In this document: positions 11,000 to 21,674 of the stretch, piece by piece
Numbering within the stretch: the stretch's first letter is position 1
Layout of the letters: each line of letters starts with the position of its first letter
Source of the DNA: Sparassis latifolia
Taxonomy: Eukaryota; Basidiomycota; Agaricomycetes; Polyporales; Sparassidaceae
Assembly: GCA_018466975.1 (NCBI GenBank)
Contig: CM031555.1
Coordinates: forward strand, 2,356,001-2,420,000
DNA length: 64,000 nt
Direction of reading: 5' to 3'
Position numbers and translations under genes: made by a program
The notes under the pieces: model-generated
Seen by the model: the letters and a program-made list of their open reading frames with translations, nothing else
Databases searched by the model: none
What the model was told of the DNA's origin: nothing

Positions 11000-13900
11000 T
11001 CATGCAGGGCTGACTTGTGCAGCTATCTTGTGATAAGTGTTGTGATGGAGCCAATTGCACTGTTCAAGTAAAGAGACAAACTGCTGTATCTTAAAGTCAT
11101 TGACTGCACTTTGTCTATTATGTGATGTAACATCAACATCATCATCTGTGTCTGCTGTAACAGATGAGTACATGGATTTTGTCAAGTGACGTGATTCTGC
11201 TAGCAGTGTCGCTCGCTTGTGCAACCATTCACTGTCTCTTGCATCTTCGCATTCATACGCTGCCTCCCAGTTGCACATCTTGGTTTTGCTGAACTCACTA
11301 AAGTCATATACACTGAAGGTATGCTGAAAGGTGTCACCGTACTCTACAAGTGGAACTGTATCACTGAATGGTTTAAAGTGTGCCAGCATAAATATTGCAT
11401 ACCTTTCACTATTTTCACGGTGAGGGATCAGTGTACCAATTGGACGTGGAACACGCTCCATATTAAAGTCAACATGCATTGGACTGAAGTGCTCAACAAG
11501 TACATATGTATCTGCAAGAGGATGTTGTTCCTTTACAGAAAGACGTGAAAGTACACCTAGTTGATCATCTGGTGTATGATGGTTATGCTGTGCTGTTTTA
11601 GACTCTAATGTGAAGTATCTGCAGAAGTCATAGAAGTTTAAGTAAGAAAGGGTGTCTGGTCTGTAGATGTAATCATCAATTTGGTTCTGTTTGAGTAGCT
11701 GTCCATTTTTATTCACTTTAATATTGATAGTACACTCTTCTATGTCATCAGTATCAGAATGATTATCCTCACCACTCTGACCTTCAATTTGCATAGCAAA
11801 TGAATAATGCTCTTTGACATAAAGCAGTAACAAAATAGATAGCAAGGGCTTTGTAGGATGTGATGAAATACTATCGCCTCTCTTACATATGTACCAGGCT
11901 GCTTGCTGAGAGTGGATCTGTTGTTGACGCAAGAATTGAGCCAAGCACCTATTTAGTAAGGTTTTTGTACTGTAACTAGTCAATTGCAAGGATTGGTCAT
12001 TGCCACTGGGTAAACTTGCTACTGCCTTTGATAATAATGATAGCATCTGATAGGTTTTTAGGTCAACCTTAGTAATATAGTCTGTAATATAAAACATTGC
12101 AGCCTTCGCAGCTTTACCAGAAAGAATACATTTAATGTCATGATTATGTCTGCAAAAAACCAGAATATATGGATTGTAGTAGTTCACATTTGCATCTTTA
12201 CACATCAGAATGACAGAGTTAGTATTACAATCAAAATATGAGCTCTCAACAACCTCATAGGGAAATAAAAATCTGCATTTACCTTCATTGCCGTACTTTT
12301 CACAGACTTTGCGGTGTTGATGACACTGCAAGACTTCTCCACATTTTTTAATTTCAGTAACAAACACTGACTCCCATTCATTCAGAATATTGAGTGCCAA
12401 TTCACCAACAATAGGAGGTTGTGGTGGTCGTTCAATATGAGGTTCATATGTTAGATCAACTTGCATATTAATATTAGGCAAGTGATGAAATATAATGCTC
12501 TCCCAGTATCTGAAAAATTGGCATTCAAACTCATGACTGTCACGCAACCTTGCATGCAAATCAGAAGGATTCAGACCTCCGAGTAGCCATAATACAAAGT
12601 GACCATGCAGTGTACCATGCTCAGTACATTCAGGTGTACCATAAAATGCACGCAACTTTCCTAAGATTCCACCTTGCCTTTCGTCTCTTAGAAAAATCCC
12701 AGCCCAAGAGGTCTTCAAATATAGTGTGTATACAAAAGTAGAAGAAATCGCATGCTGCAACTGGATCTTTGGCCAGCTGCAAAGCACATTTATGTGCAGG
12801 CACAACTAGTTGGAATCGTTTGGCCAAGTCTACAGTAGTGTCACCATACATGACTTGGAAAATTGGATTATGTGCAGGCGAAGGATTTATGGTCATGTAA
12901 GTGTGTGGCATGCCAAAGTAACCAAAGTAGCTACATATCTCATTTCTGACCTGAATTTTTGAGGCTTGAGAACCAGGAATATGTCCACCAATAGTGTTCA
13001 CATGCCTTAGCAAGTCTAATGCACCTTTCTGCTGGTCAGTCAAATCTGCATATTTACCTTCATTCTCAAGATGGTTAGAAACTGACATAAGCAAGGAGGG
13101 TGAAAGAGTGACTAATCTTCTAGCGATAGTCTGAAAGTAGGGCTTTTGTACTGCAAAGTGTGTGTGTAAGTGAGCAGAGCGACGCTGCCATATATTAAGT
13201 GCAATGAACATAAACATGTGATGATACCGAAATGCCTTGTCTGCAAGGTCAAGATAGTGGTTGGCCTGAGTATCAAACTCTATTGGCTTTGGCCTACTAG
13301 GATCTTCAAACCCACCAATGCCAAATGGATATAGTGTTGGAAACATACCTGGAAACAAGTTAGGATTGTTGTATTCAGAGACAGGCAGCATACCATGATG
13401 AACTACAAGATCAGGTTGCGATGCAGTTGGATTAACTATACTTCTTATTGCCGCAGCAGTAAAGCTTCTCCCACTAAGTTTATCTCCTTCTGGATCTGAC
13501 ATGCCCATTTTCTCCATCATAAGTTGTGGTTCATTTGATGGAGGACAGCTTTTGGCAAATAATTCTGCAGGATGTTCTGAAAAGCCTGCTGTTTCATCTT
13601 GAAATATAAGTGTAGTATCCATTCTGTGATCTTCAACAATTCGTGAACTAAGACCTGGTAACACATCATCTTCAGGATACATATCAAGTGCAGACAGATC
13701 AAAAGTCATATGTTTATACAATTTGTTATAACTCTTAAGCCATAGTAAGAAGCTCCAAATCTTACGCTTCCGCACACGATACATGTTTCCTACGTACTCA
13801 GGCTTAAACTTATGTGGACCAATAAAAACAACTGTAAGCATACCAGCAACATCGGCAGGTGTTCTTGGAAGCACTGATGCTGTGGAAACAACATTTAAAT

Positions 13901-15260
13901 CATGTGCACATGTGTTTCCATGAAACACCTTTGGCTGTGCAGGGTCAGATGACTGGTAAATTCTTGTGACATGTGCAGTGCTACGGTAGATTGCACAAAC
14001 CATTTCTTCAACCCAGGTTATATCATTGTATTGCTCAGGTAGACAACCACAATACAGATTATTAACTAAGCCATATTGTGGTGTAGTACAATGTTGTATT
14101 GCTGTATAGCAGCTCGAACAAATTTTGATAGCTGTGACCATGCCATTATCATAAGTCAGCCCTTTCTTATCCAACATACAGCCATCTAACCTTGAGTCCT
14201 TAAAAAGAAACTCAGAGCTATTCTGTTTAACTACACAGTTTTCTAGAATGAAAGGATCTGTGATTTGGAATGCAGATAATACTTGCTTATTCAGCAGTAA
14301 ACCATCCATCTTATATTCAATAATATGAATCTCATGTGACTGACGAGCACATACAGCACAAATTGAAGGTGAATGCCACTGAGTATGAGTGTAATAATTG
14401 TTCAGACAGTTAAGAATCACATCGTGAGGAACAAGTTGTGGCCATGCATCAATATATGCTTTTGTCTCTGCACTGTCCTGTTCAATTTCTAATGCCTTTT
14501 CAACTCTACGCTGCTCTTTCTTTGCATCACTGTTTGCATGAGACTCCATGTTTAATTTATCAAAAATCTCAGATGGAACACTTGACTTTAGTAGCTTGAA
14601 AATGAGTTCACTACGAGGACTACATAACTCACTCTGAGATAAGAATGGTAAATGACACAAGATAGTATTCAAAAACTTTGAAGATTCAACTTTGAATAAG
14701 TACTGGGACAACTCAACAATATGCTCAACTATAACTGTACAACGTGCATGACGTTTTACTGGCAATTGGTTTATAAATGTAATACCATAGTTATTAAGTG
14801 TTCGCATTAACACAGATGACAAACAGTGAATGAGAACACTAGCTGGAGTGACAAACCAGGGTAATTCTATACATAATTTTACAGGTGGTATGGCATATCC
14901 AATTAATGGATGTTCCTCAAAAAGTGGAGAGTTCGCAGAACGTATTGCTAGTGCTACAGGTTCACCATACAATTTAATATACAGAGCACTGAGCAGAGCA
15001 TACCGAGATTTGAGAAGTTGATCATCACCATGCAGACACTTTGCTACATCTTCATTGGACATGATAGCAACAGATGCACGACTCAATTGAAAGTCAACAA
15101 GAAGTCTTCTGCAAATCTGAGACTTGTTACGACCTTTCTGAGGTATTAAACAGTGAGATGACACAGCTGCAGACTGCAGAGTATGAAGACTTAACCTTTG
15201 AAGTGTACACAAATACTGTTCATCGGACAAATAGAACCATGAGGGATTGAAATCTGCCAT
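11000..15260 (-). pseudogene. Helitron Rep protein (HUH endonuclease), frameshifted
   Basis: The rolling-circle replication initiator of the Helitron. The start is the ATG at 15260 ('MADFNPSWFYL'). The N-terminal half has CxxC pairs ('CAVC', 'CSSC') and a segment 'LPEQYNDITWVEEMV' typical of the domain before Helitron Rep in fungi (DUF6570-like). The Helitron-like N domain contains 'HTYMTINPSPAHNP' near 12870-12910. A one-base slip in a run of five T (minus strand, 12692-12696) moves the frame; the next frame continues with the HUH motif 'TLHGHFVLWL' and the two catalytic tyrosines in 'YITDYITK' (near 12075-12095). A second shift near 11005 separates Rep from the helicase. In intact elements Rep and helicase form one polypeptide. 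Confidence 0.88.
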
Positions 15261-15299
15261 GGCTAAAGTCAATCGCTTACACTACTTCAGTCCGAAAAT

Positions 15300-15466
15300 T
15301 TAAATGTGTTTGAACACAAATTCTTAGTGTACTTGAACACAAACACTTAGCGTGCTTGAACACAAAATATTTAATGTGCTTTAACACGAAATGTTTAACG
15401 TGCTTGAACACGAAATGTTTAACGTGCTTGAACATGAAATGTTTAACGTGCTTAGACACAAACTCA
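15300..15466 (-). repeat. 24-bp direct repeats (iteron-like) upstream of Rep
   Basis: Seven head-to-tail copies, consensus TTAACGTGCTTGAACACG plus AAATGT, with periods of 24,23,24,24,24,24,24 bp. Outer copies are more diverged than the middle ones. Each unit holds an imperfect palindrome GTGCTTGAACAC. The array begins 40 bp upstream of the Rep ATG on the minus strand. By position it resembles iterons or a binding array for the element's own Rep or for a promoter factor. The 8-codon period makes a spurious minus-strand frame (15277-15546) full of 'KHVKHF'. Confidence 0.9.
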
Positions 15467-15811
15467 ATTAAAACAGCACAGTGAAACTGTGAACACAGTA
15501 TCACAAATAGCAACTGCATCGTGCAAATTAAACTGTAAGTATCCATTTGAACAAGTCAACAAGCATAGATGCACGTACACTTGTCTGAAACAGTCGCAAA
15601 AAATGCGAAAACTATGTCTTCAAGAGAGCAGGTCCGCGTAGATTCTACATAGTTTAGTGGTGAATCAGTAGATTAGTAATAATACGAGAAGAAGAATACA
15701 CTCACGTGCAAAACAGAATGATGTTGTATAGCGACTCGTCGAGGAGCGACACTGAGGTGTAACATCGTCCAGCAGCGCCAACATCGTCGAGAAATCGAGT
15801 GCGCATGTGAT

Positions 15812-15956
15812 GTTTGCGAGCGCCATCCTACGTGAATAGACCTGCGCTGGAACACCGTTGGCAGGTCGAGCGCAAGGGCGAAACGTTCGCGAGCGCGATC
15901 TTACGTAAATAGACCTGCGCTCGAACAGTGTCGACAGGTCCAGTGCAACAGCGACA
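15812..15956. repeat. Two tandem copies of a 72-73-bp repeat
   Basis: Units 15812-15884 and 15885-15956 share most positions, including 'AATAGACCTGCGCT' and 'GCGAGCGC'. A truncated third copy starts at 15957 ('TCGCAACCGG'), and a more diverged relation may extend left to about 15740. The segment is GC-rich, unlike the Helitron. It lies between the candidate Helitron 5' end and the GH105-like exon; a minus-strand frame (15665-15985) runs through it. Confidence 0.75.
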
Positions 15957-16054
15957 TTCGCAACCGGAAGCCTAGACGGAGTCAAGACTCAAAATCGTAA
16001 GTGTTGTTACTCAACTTATTTACTGATGTTGTTTTCGCACAACTTCATTCGCAG

Positions 16055-17108
16055 AGGCGTCTGCTGTTTCCCCTTGCCAAAGCCCTCCTCCAGTTCCTGG
16101 AGTCGGGGATGTCTTCGCGCACGACGCTCTGGCCCGTCAAGCTCCCGACGGCCGCCTAGCTGTTTTGCTGAATGGCGATGGGTCTACTGATCCTGGAGCT
16201 GCCGACCCAGCGTGTATCGGGGAAAGCATTCACTTCCTCATGCCTCGCATCCGTCCACAGCAGCCTTCAATGTTAGAAGGTGCGGAGAAGATGCTGTCTT
16301 GCATCGTCAACGAATGTCCTCGGGTACCCGTTTCGAAGGAGAGAAAACGAGGTGAGTTGCTCCTCTCTCATAGGATCGATGTCGTCCAGATCTGGTCCGA
16401 TGCAGTCTACATGCTTCCTCCCTTCCTCGTCTCTACAGCTGTGTTCTACTCAGGCAGCACCGATTCACCATTTGATCCAAGGTGTCTGCTCCGCATGGGG
16501 TTGCAGCAGATCATTAACGCGGCGAAAGCTTTACAGACACCGAGTGGGGAGTGATCGCATATCTTCGACCTATCTACTTACGAATTCAAGCGAAGGGCAT
16601 TCTGAGGCATCGGCAATAGCTGGTTGCGTGGAGGTATCATCAGGGTTATTCCGCTCGCTCTTATGCTCCAATCCCAACCTGTTCGTGAGTGATCCAGAGC
16701 TCGAAATGTTGCTGCTCGAGAACTATTGCATCCTCATATCCGCTCTCCATGCATGCAGGACGCATCGGCGTGCCGACGGACTGTTCCACGATGTCCTCAA
16801 CGACCCCTCGACATTCGTGGAAATGAATCTTGTCCAGGAACTGTTGTGCACGCTCTTTCGCCTGCTCGATCTGCATCTCTACGAGACGTTGCCGCCGTTC
16901 ATGCCGTTCCCCAAGCCCACGCCCGATGAAGTGGTGGCTTATGAGTTCTGGGCGAGAGCTTGCGCATGGCAGCCGTGGAGAAAACGGACGAATGGGGCTT
17001 TGTGCAGAACGTGTGCGGTAGCCTGAGGTTTGGTAAACTAGGGACCGCGGCTGGGGGACAATTGTGTGGGGTGTGCTCATGGAGGTGGCGCGGGCGCAAT
17101 ATTTGCTA
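16055..17108 (+). pseudogene. 3' part of the GH105-like (six-hairpin) glycoside hydrolase gene, with nonsense codons
   Basis: After an acceptor at 16054 the plus strand encodes 'GVGDVFAHDALARQ', 'SHRIDVVQIWSDAVYMLPPF', 'GIGNSWLRGGIIRVIPLAL', 'DVLNDPSTFVE' and 'TAAGGQ', in the order seen in fungal GH88/GH105-type hydrolases that cleave unsaturated uronyl residues from pectin or glycan oligomers. Two TGA codons stand where the family has Trp: 16552-16554 ('GE[W]SHIFD') and 16603-16605 ('F[W]GIGNSW'). Later reading moves between frames (16280-17026 and others). The N-terminal signature lies about 8.6 kb away at 7.4 kb, so the gene is split by the island and is very probably dead. A clear end cannot be fixed; conserved-looking text stops near 17108. 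Confidence 0.75.
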
Positions 17109-17279
17109 CAGAAGCGGACGTAGACAGTGAAGTCCTGATACATAACGCACTGAAGCTTGAAGTTTTGTATAACACAGGCTCCATAGGGCACTTTCTACGC
17201 ATCTTGTAGAACCTACTTGACGGAAAAGAAAATCAACTTCGAGTTCACTCTACGCGAGAGCAATTGCCAAAAAAGAAAG

Positions 17280-17344
17280 AAAATAAATATTGAGACCCGT
17301 AGGTCTACCACTCCGGGAAAGCGTGTCATCCTTGTGCAGGGGCC

Positions 17345-17375
<31 letters not shown>

Positions 17376-17399
17376 TTCGTATGTCACCCCGAAGGGGAC
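17280..17399 (-). ncRNA. U6: U6 spliceosomal snRNA (copy 2, inverted)
   Basis: Same 120-nt sequence as copy 1, read on the minus strand, including the ACAGAGA box, the internal stem-loop, the 5' UUCG stem and the 3' hairpin with a TACG loop. The TTTT terminator is the complement of 17280-17283; a longer T run follows. Identity with copy 1 extends only a few bases beyond the transcript (TTGTCCCC upstream, TATTTTCTT downstream), so promoters differ. It points away from the MFS gene that starts at 17576. Confidence 0.95.
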
Positions 17400-17575
17400 A
17401 ATCGAAAAGGAAGGCGGAGTGGTATGTAGCATGTGTTTCTGCATTTTGTTGAGCTCGCGGGTATGCGCATGAAATTAACACCCACGCACCACCGAAGCAC
17501 CAGCCACCTCCGAGTCGTCGAGCCAGAATCAACAACGCGCATATAATTCAGTTTATTTTCCTTGAGTTGGTCACT

Positions 17576-19580
17576 ATGACCAGCGTATCCGAGCCGCAGG
17601 CCTTCAGGGTCTATGGTTGGATTGCTTGCATATGGATCCTCGTAGTGTCGTTTCAGGTGAGTTCACCGTCTGTTCATTTCTCCTTCGCGTACTAAATTCT
17701 GACGCAGGTAATTCATGTAATGCCCAATGTTGAAACGAAATGACAGTGCTATGTCAGTACGGTTATCACATCTCAGCACTGAACCAAATCCAAGCTGTCC
17801 TCACATGCGGCAATTCAGCTACAGGGCCGACCCTCTACTATGGTCTGCCGACGTGCATTCCAATGTCTGACGCGACGTTCTCCGTGGTCACCTCTGTCTA
17901 TACCGTTGGTGGCCTGTCCGGTAGTTTGGGAGCCAACCTCGTCATGGACCGCTGGGGCAGGAAAGGGGCGGTCCTCACCAGCTCAGTGGCTATGGCTTTT
18001 GGTGCAGGCATGATGGGGGTCGCTGCTTCATTAACCCCACTGGTGATTGGACGGTATGTCATCAACTGCTGCTGCATAGTCAGAGTCTACAATGGTCGTG
18101 TTCAGACTAGTCACTGGAATGGGTGCCGGTCTCGGTCTTTGCGTCGGCCCCATCTTCCTCTCCGAGATTGCCCCTCCGAAGAAGAGGGGAACTGTCGGTC
18201 TGTACTTCGGGACTATGTTTGATCCTTTGAGCAAGTTTCTGAAATTATCGCAGGTGTACTGACACAGTTCGCAATTGTTGTGGGCATTATGGTGACACAG
18301 GGGATGGGCTTACAGTTGGCGAGTGCGCGCCATTGGCGACTTGTGCTGCTATTCTCTGCAGTACTCTCTCTCGCACAGCTCCTTTGCGCTCCCATGATGA
18401 TCGAGTCCCCAACCTGGTTGAACAGACACGGACAATTGCAGGCCAAGGACACCGCAGCACGAAGGCTCTGGAAATCTGAACAGATGATCAGGAGCGCAGA
18501 CGGTGAAGCTTCAGTTATGCATATTAAGAGTATGTGCTGACATTGATGCAAATAGTGTCCAACTATGATACGGAAGACCCGTTGTTGAGTACTCAGAATG
18601 ATGATGAGGATATCGAGCACCAACTTCCCAAAGATCCCGAAGAGCATGAAGCCGCAATTTCTGTACCCCGACTCCTGATTGCGCCGGAGCTCCGTCGACC
18701 TCTCGCTATTGTCTGCTTTTCGATGTTATGCCAGCAGCTGTCGGGTAAGGGTTGTCTCCTTGTTCTTCTCATCAGTTCATTTGTCGCTCACTTGTCACTT
18801 CAGGGATCAATGCAGGTGTGTATCTGGCTTTGAAACATAAGCAAACTTGAGCTCATAGTTGTCTATGCAGTTCTATATTACAGCAACGACATCCTTTCCA
18901 AAGCTTTGCCAGACCTTGGACCTTACATCTCGCTGGGCATCACCGTAGTCAACGTCATCGCCACAGCTGCGCCGGTTCTCCTCATCGATGTGCGTGTGCC
19001 GCTGCATGCCTTTCCACCACAGTCTAATTAGCATTGCAGCGATACGGCCGTAGACAACTCCTCTCTCTCTCAGCCGGAGGTGCCTTTCTCTCTCTACTTG
19101 GCGTGGGCATTGGCCTCGACTCTAGCTTGATTACGCTGGCCAGTGTCGCTATACTGACCTTCGTGGCGTAAGTTGACTGTGTATTGAGAAAAGCGCACAC
19201 ACACTTACCTTCACTCTCTATGTAGATCCTTCGCGATAGGCATCGGTCCAGTGCCATTTGTAATGATCCCGGAGGTCTCCCCACACCATGTGAGTGTTCT
19301 GATGTGTGAGCACGACCTGTGCTGATTGTAAGCACAGGCTGTATCCGCGTTGTCGTCGGTTGGTCTGTCGACGAACTGTAAGTGACAGATACTTCCATTC
19401 TTTGACTTGTCTCTCAACCAATCCGCAGGGATTGCCAATTTCTTGGTTGGCTTGGTATTCCTGCCTCTCCGAAACCTTCTCGCTCAAGGTGATCCGTCGA
19501 AGGAAGGCAGAGTGTTCTACGTCTTTGCGGCGATGCTCTTCTGCTCCACATTCGTGCTGTTCAGGGTTTACAGAGGGTAG
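17576..19580 (+). CDS. MFS sugar-porter family transporter
   Basis: A 12-TM major facilitator of the sugar porter family, closest in feel to the yeast Vps73/YBR241C group. The first exon 17576-17656 joins at 17758 to give 'VVSFQYGYHISALNQIQ' (TM1). Other family marks: 'DRWGRKGAVL' (loop 2-3), 'GMGAGLGLCVGPIFLSEIAP' followed by 'KKRG', 'CFSMLCQQLSGINAVLYYSN' (TM7; the codons after QQLSG follow an intron), 'DRYGRRQLL' (loop 8-9) and 'GIGPVPFVMIPEV' (TM10). A Glu/Asp-rich loop (near 18590-18650) lies between the two halves. At least eight short introns. Substrate unknown; membrane (plasma membrane or vacuole) location inferred. Confidence 0.88.
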
Positions 19581-19846
19581 GTTGGATTTTCTCGTTCGTT
19601 TTGCCTCGGGGGACAATCATTGTATTCTTGCGCGTCGTACTCTACATACAGTCGTTGTAAACATTAGAACGCATTATTTATCCACGCACTGAGACCTCGT
19701 TTTGTTCTATGGCCCGACGTTACGTGAGCCGGCTTCGGTGACTTCATCTCAGCGCGCCGGCGCGGAACGACGTGCATCACGTAAGCAAGCACTGCACAGT
19801 CACGAATACTCTTGCTGATTGCTGACCGTCACTACCGATCCTCTCC

Positions 19847-21317
19847 ATGCCTCTCTTCAGACGGAACAAGAAGCATAACGACGAAGGCGGGGATGCAGCG
19901 CCAAAGAAGGAGAAGGGCAGCTGGAGGCGGCCTGCGAGTGAGTGCCCTGGTTATGTGGCTTTCCAGCGGCTTGCTCACCATGTGCAGATACGGCCTTCAA
20001 GCAGCAGCGGCTGAAAGCGTGGCAGCCCATCTTGACACCAAAGACGGTTCTACCAACACTCTTCATCATCGGCATCGTATTCGCACCGATCGGGGGTCTG
20101 CTTGTATGGGGAAGCGGTCTGGTGCGCCTATGTGCCCCTGCACCTCTCGTTGAAGGCAGCTGATGATTTCTTCATCACAGGTCAGCGAGATGACATTCGA
20201 CTACACACAATGCGAGAAGCAGACTCCGTCATCCTCGCTCTCGCAGCTGAACTTTGTGAATCTGCCAAAGTACAGCTACAGGTTACGTTCGTCAGAGTCG
20301 AAGGCCCCGGTCACACCACCGCAATTCGCATTTCTCGACCAGTCGAATAACACATCCATCGATGTGTCGGCGCAACGGCAGTGCATCATCCAGTTCGACG
20401 TCCCCATCAACCTGGAGCCTACCGTGCTCTTGTACTACAAGCTCACGAACTTCTACCAGAACCACCGACGTTATGTGAACAGCTTGGACCAGAAGCAGCT
20501 AAAGGGCTCATATGTTGCCCCTCACAGCCTGAATAGTGGAGAATGTAGCCCACTGGCTACTGTAAGCGGGGGCAAGATCATCTACCCATGCGGTCTGATT
20601 GCCAACTCCCTGTTCAACGGTATGTTGTTTTGGTCTCGATTTACATGGGTATATTAATATTTCCTCTCCCAGATAGCTACTCTGGTTTGACTTCGACTAC
20701 AGACTCGTCCTCGACATACAACTTCTCATCGACGGGCATTGCTTGGCCAGGAGAAGAAAATAAGTATGCCGCCAGTCCCGGCTATCCCATTTCCACTCTC
20801 GTGCCGCCTCCGAACTGGTCCGCCCGCTTTCCCTCTGGATACTCGAACTCGACTCCCCCACCGAACCTCAAGACTGACCAGCGCTTTCAAAACTGGATGC
20901 GCACTGCGGGCCTCCCGACGTTCACGAAGCTGTTCGGGCGTAACGACAACACTACACTGCAGAAGGGGCGGTATCAAATCACCGTCAACCTGAGTGCGCA
21001 TTTATCTCGCCTCTACAATCTAACGTGGATCTGGGTGTTGACGCGGCTTTGTCAGACTATCCCGTTCTGCCGTACTCGGGCACGAAGTCCATCGTGATCT
21101 CGACCGTGTCTTGGATTGGCGGGAAGAATCCCTTCCTTGGGTGGGCGTACGTCGCTTCGGCTGCGTTACTGATCTTCCTTGCGGTCCTGGGCACTATTCG
21201 ACACATGGTCAAGCCAAGGTGCGTTTGTCTCTACAGTAGCATGGCATGGCGTGTTCTCACGAGCGTCCTCGCAGAAAATTGGGCGACATGTCGCTGCTGT
21301 CGTGGAACCGCTCATGA
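19847..21317 (+). CDS. CDC50: CDC50/LEM3 family phospholipid-flippase beta subunit
   Basis: Accessory subunit of P4-ATPase lipid flippases, needed for their exit from the ER and for flipping at Golgi, endosome or plasma membrane. The protein starts '[16 protein letters not shown]' and continues across an intron with '[19 protein letters not shown]' just before TM1 ('[17 protein letters not shown]'). The exoplasmic part has '[20 protein letters not shown]' and 'SLDQKQLKG', '[14 protein letters not shown]' and conserved-type cysteines; TM2 is '[18 protein letters not shown]'. The last intron removes the stretch after 'MVKPR', giving a C-terminus '[13 protein letters not shown]'. Length about 400 residues, normal for the family. 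Confidence 0.95.
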
Positions 21318-21674
21318 GTCTGTTTCCTTATCTATCTTGGACTTACTGTATGATTCCAATGTGCGAGAATCTCGGCGTTACGCGTGTTACTAATGCGCAA
21401 CTGTGTGCTGTACCACCCTGCCTTGTTAGACTAAAGTCCATAGGTAGCCACGACATCACGAATTGCCCCGACGGGTGGATATGATATTTTTTAAATATTT
21501 CATTGGCTATGTTCACCGCAGGATCGATCTGCTAAAACTAACCACAGGCTAGGCAATGTAATTATTCAGGCATTGATACTGCAGATTATTTGAAGATAGA
21601 TAGATCCTGTAGCTACAGGCCTCCACGACTAAGGACAATTCGACCTGCCGCGCAGACAACCCAAGCTTCATGGA
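21318..21674. other. Intergenic region between convergent genes
   Basis: Shared 3' region of the CDC50 and MCM-binding-protein genes. AT-rich stretch 'ATATGATATTTTTTAAATAT' near 21480. No gene or RNA recognised. Confidence 0.6.

Larger units (their letters stand above)
8144..15672 (-). mobile_element. Decayed autonomous-type Helitron (RepHel) with a USP-like peptidase domain
   Basis: A rolling-circle (Helitron) transposon on the minus strand. It carries, 5' to 3', an iteron-like array, a Rep protein with HUH and Y2 motifs, a Pif1/RecD-type helicase and a USP-like peptidase. It is AT-richer than the flanking genes. The coding frame has two frameshifts and four in-frame TGA codons, so it cannot make the full protein. 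The limits are tentative. The 3' end is placed at TTAG (8144-8147; CTAA on the minus strand) because a perfect 17-nt hairpin lies 16 nt inside it; the 5' end is placed at a TC preceded by A (minus strand, 15672-15671). The base after CTAA is C rather than the expected T, so the 3' limit is uncertain. The element interrupts a GH105-like gene. Confidence 0.8.

Noticed and set aside
15277..15546. Small Lys/His/Phe-rich protein ('KHVKHF' repeats)
   Set aside because: The frame is an artefact of the 24-bp DNA repeats (multiple of three); no start context or family support.
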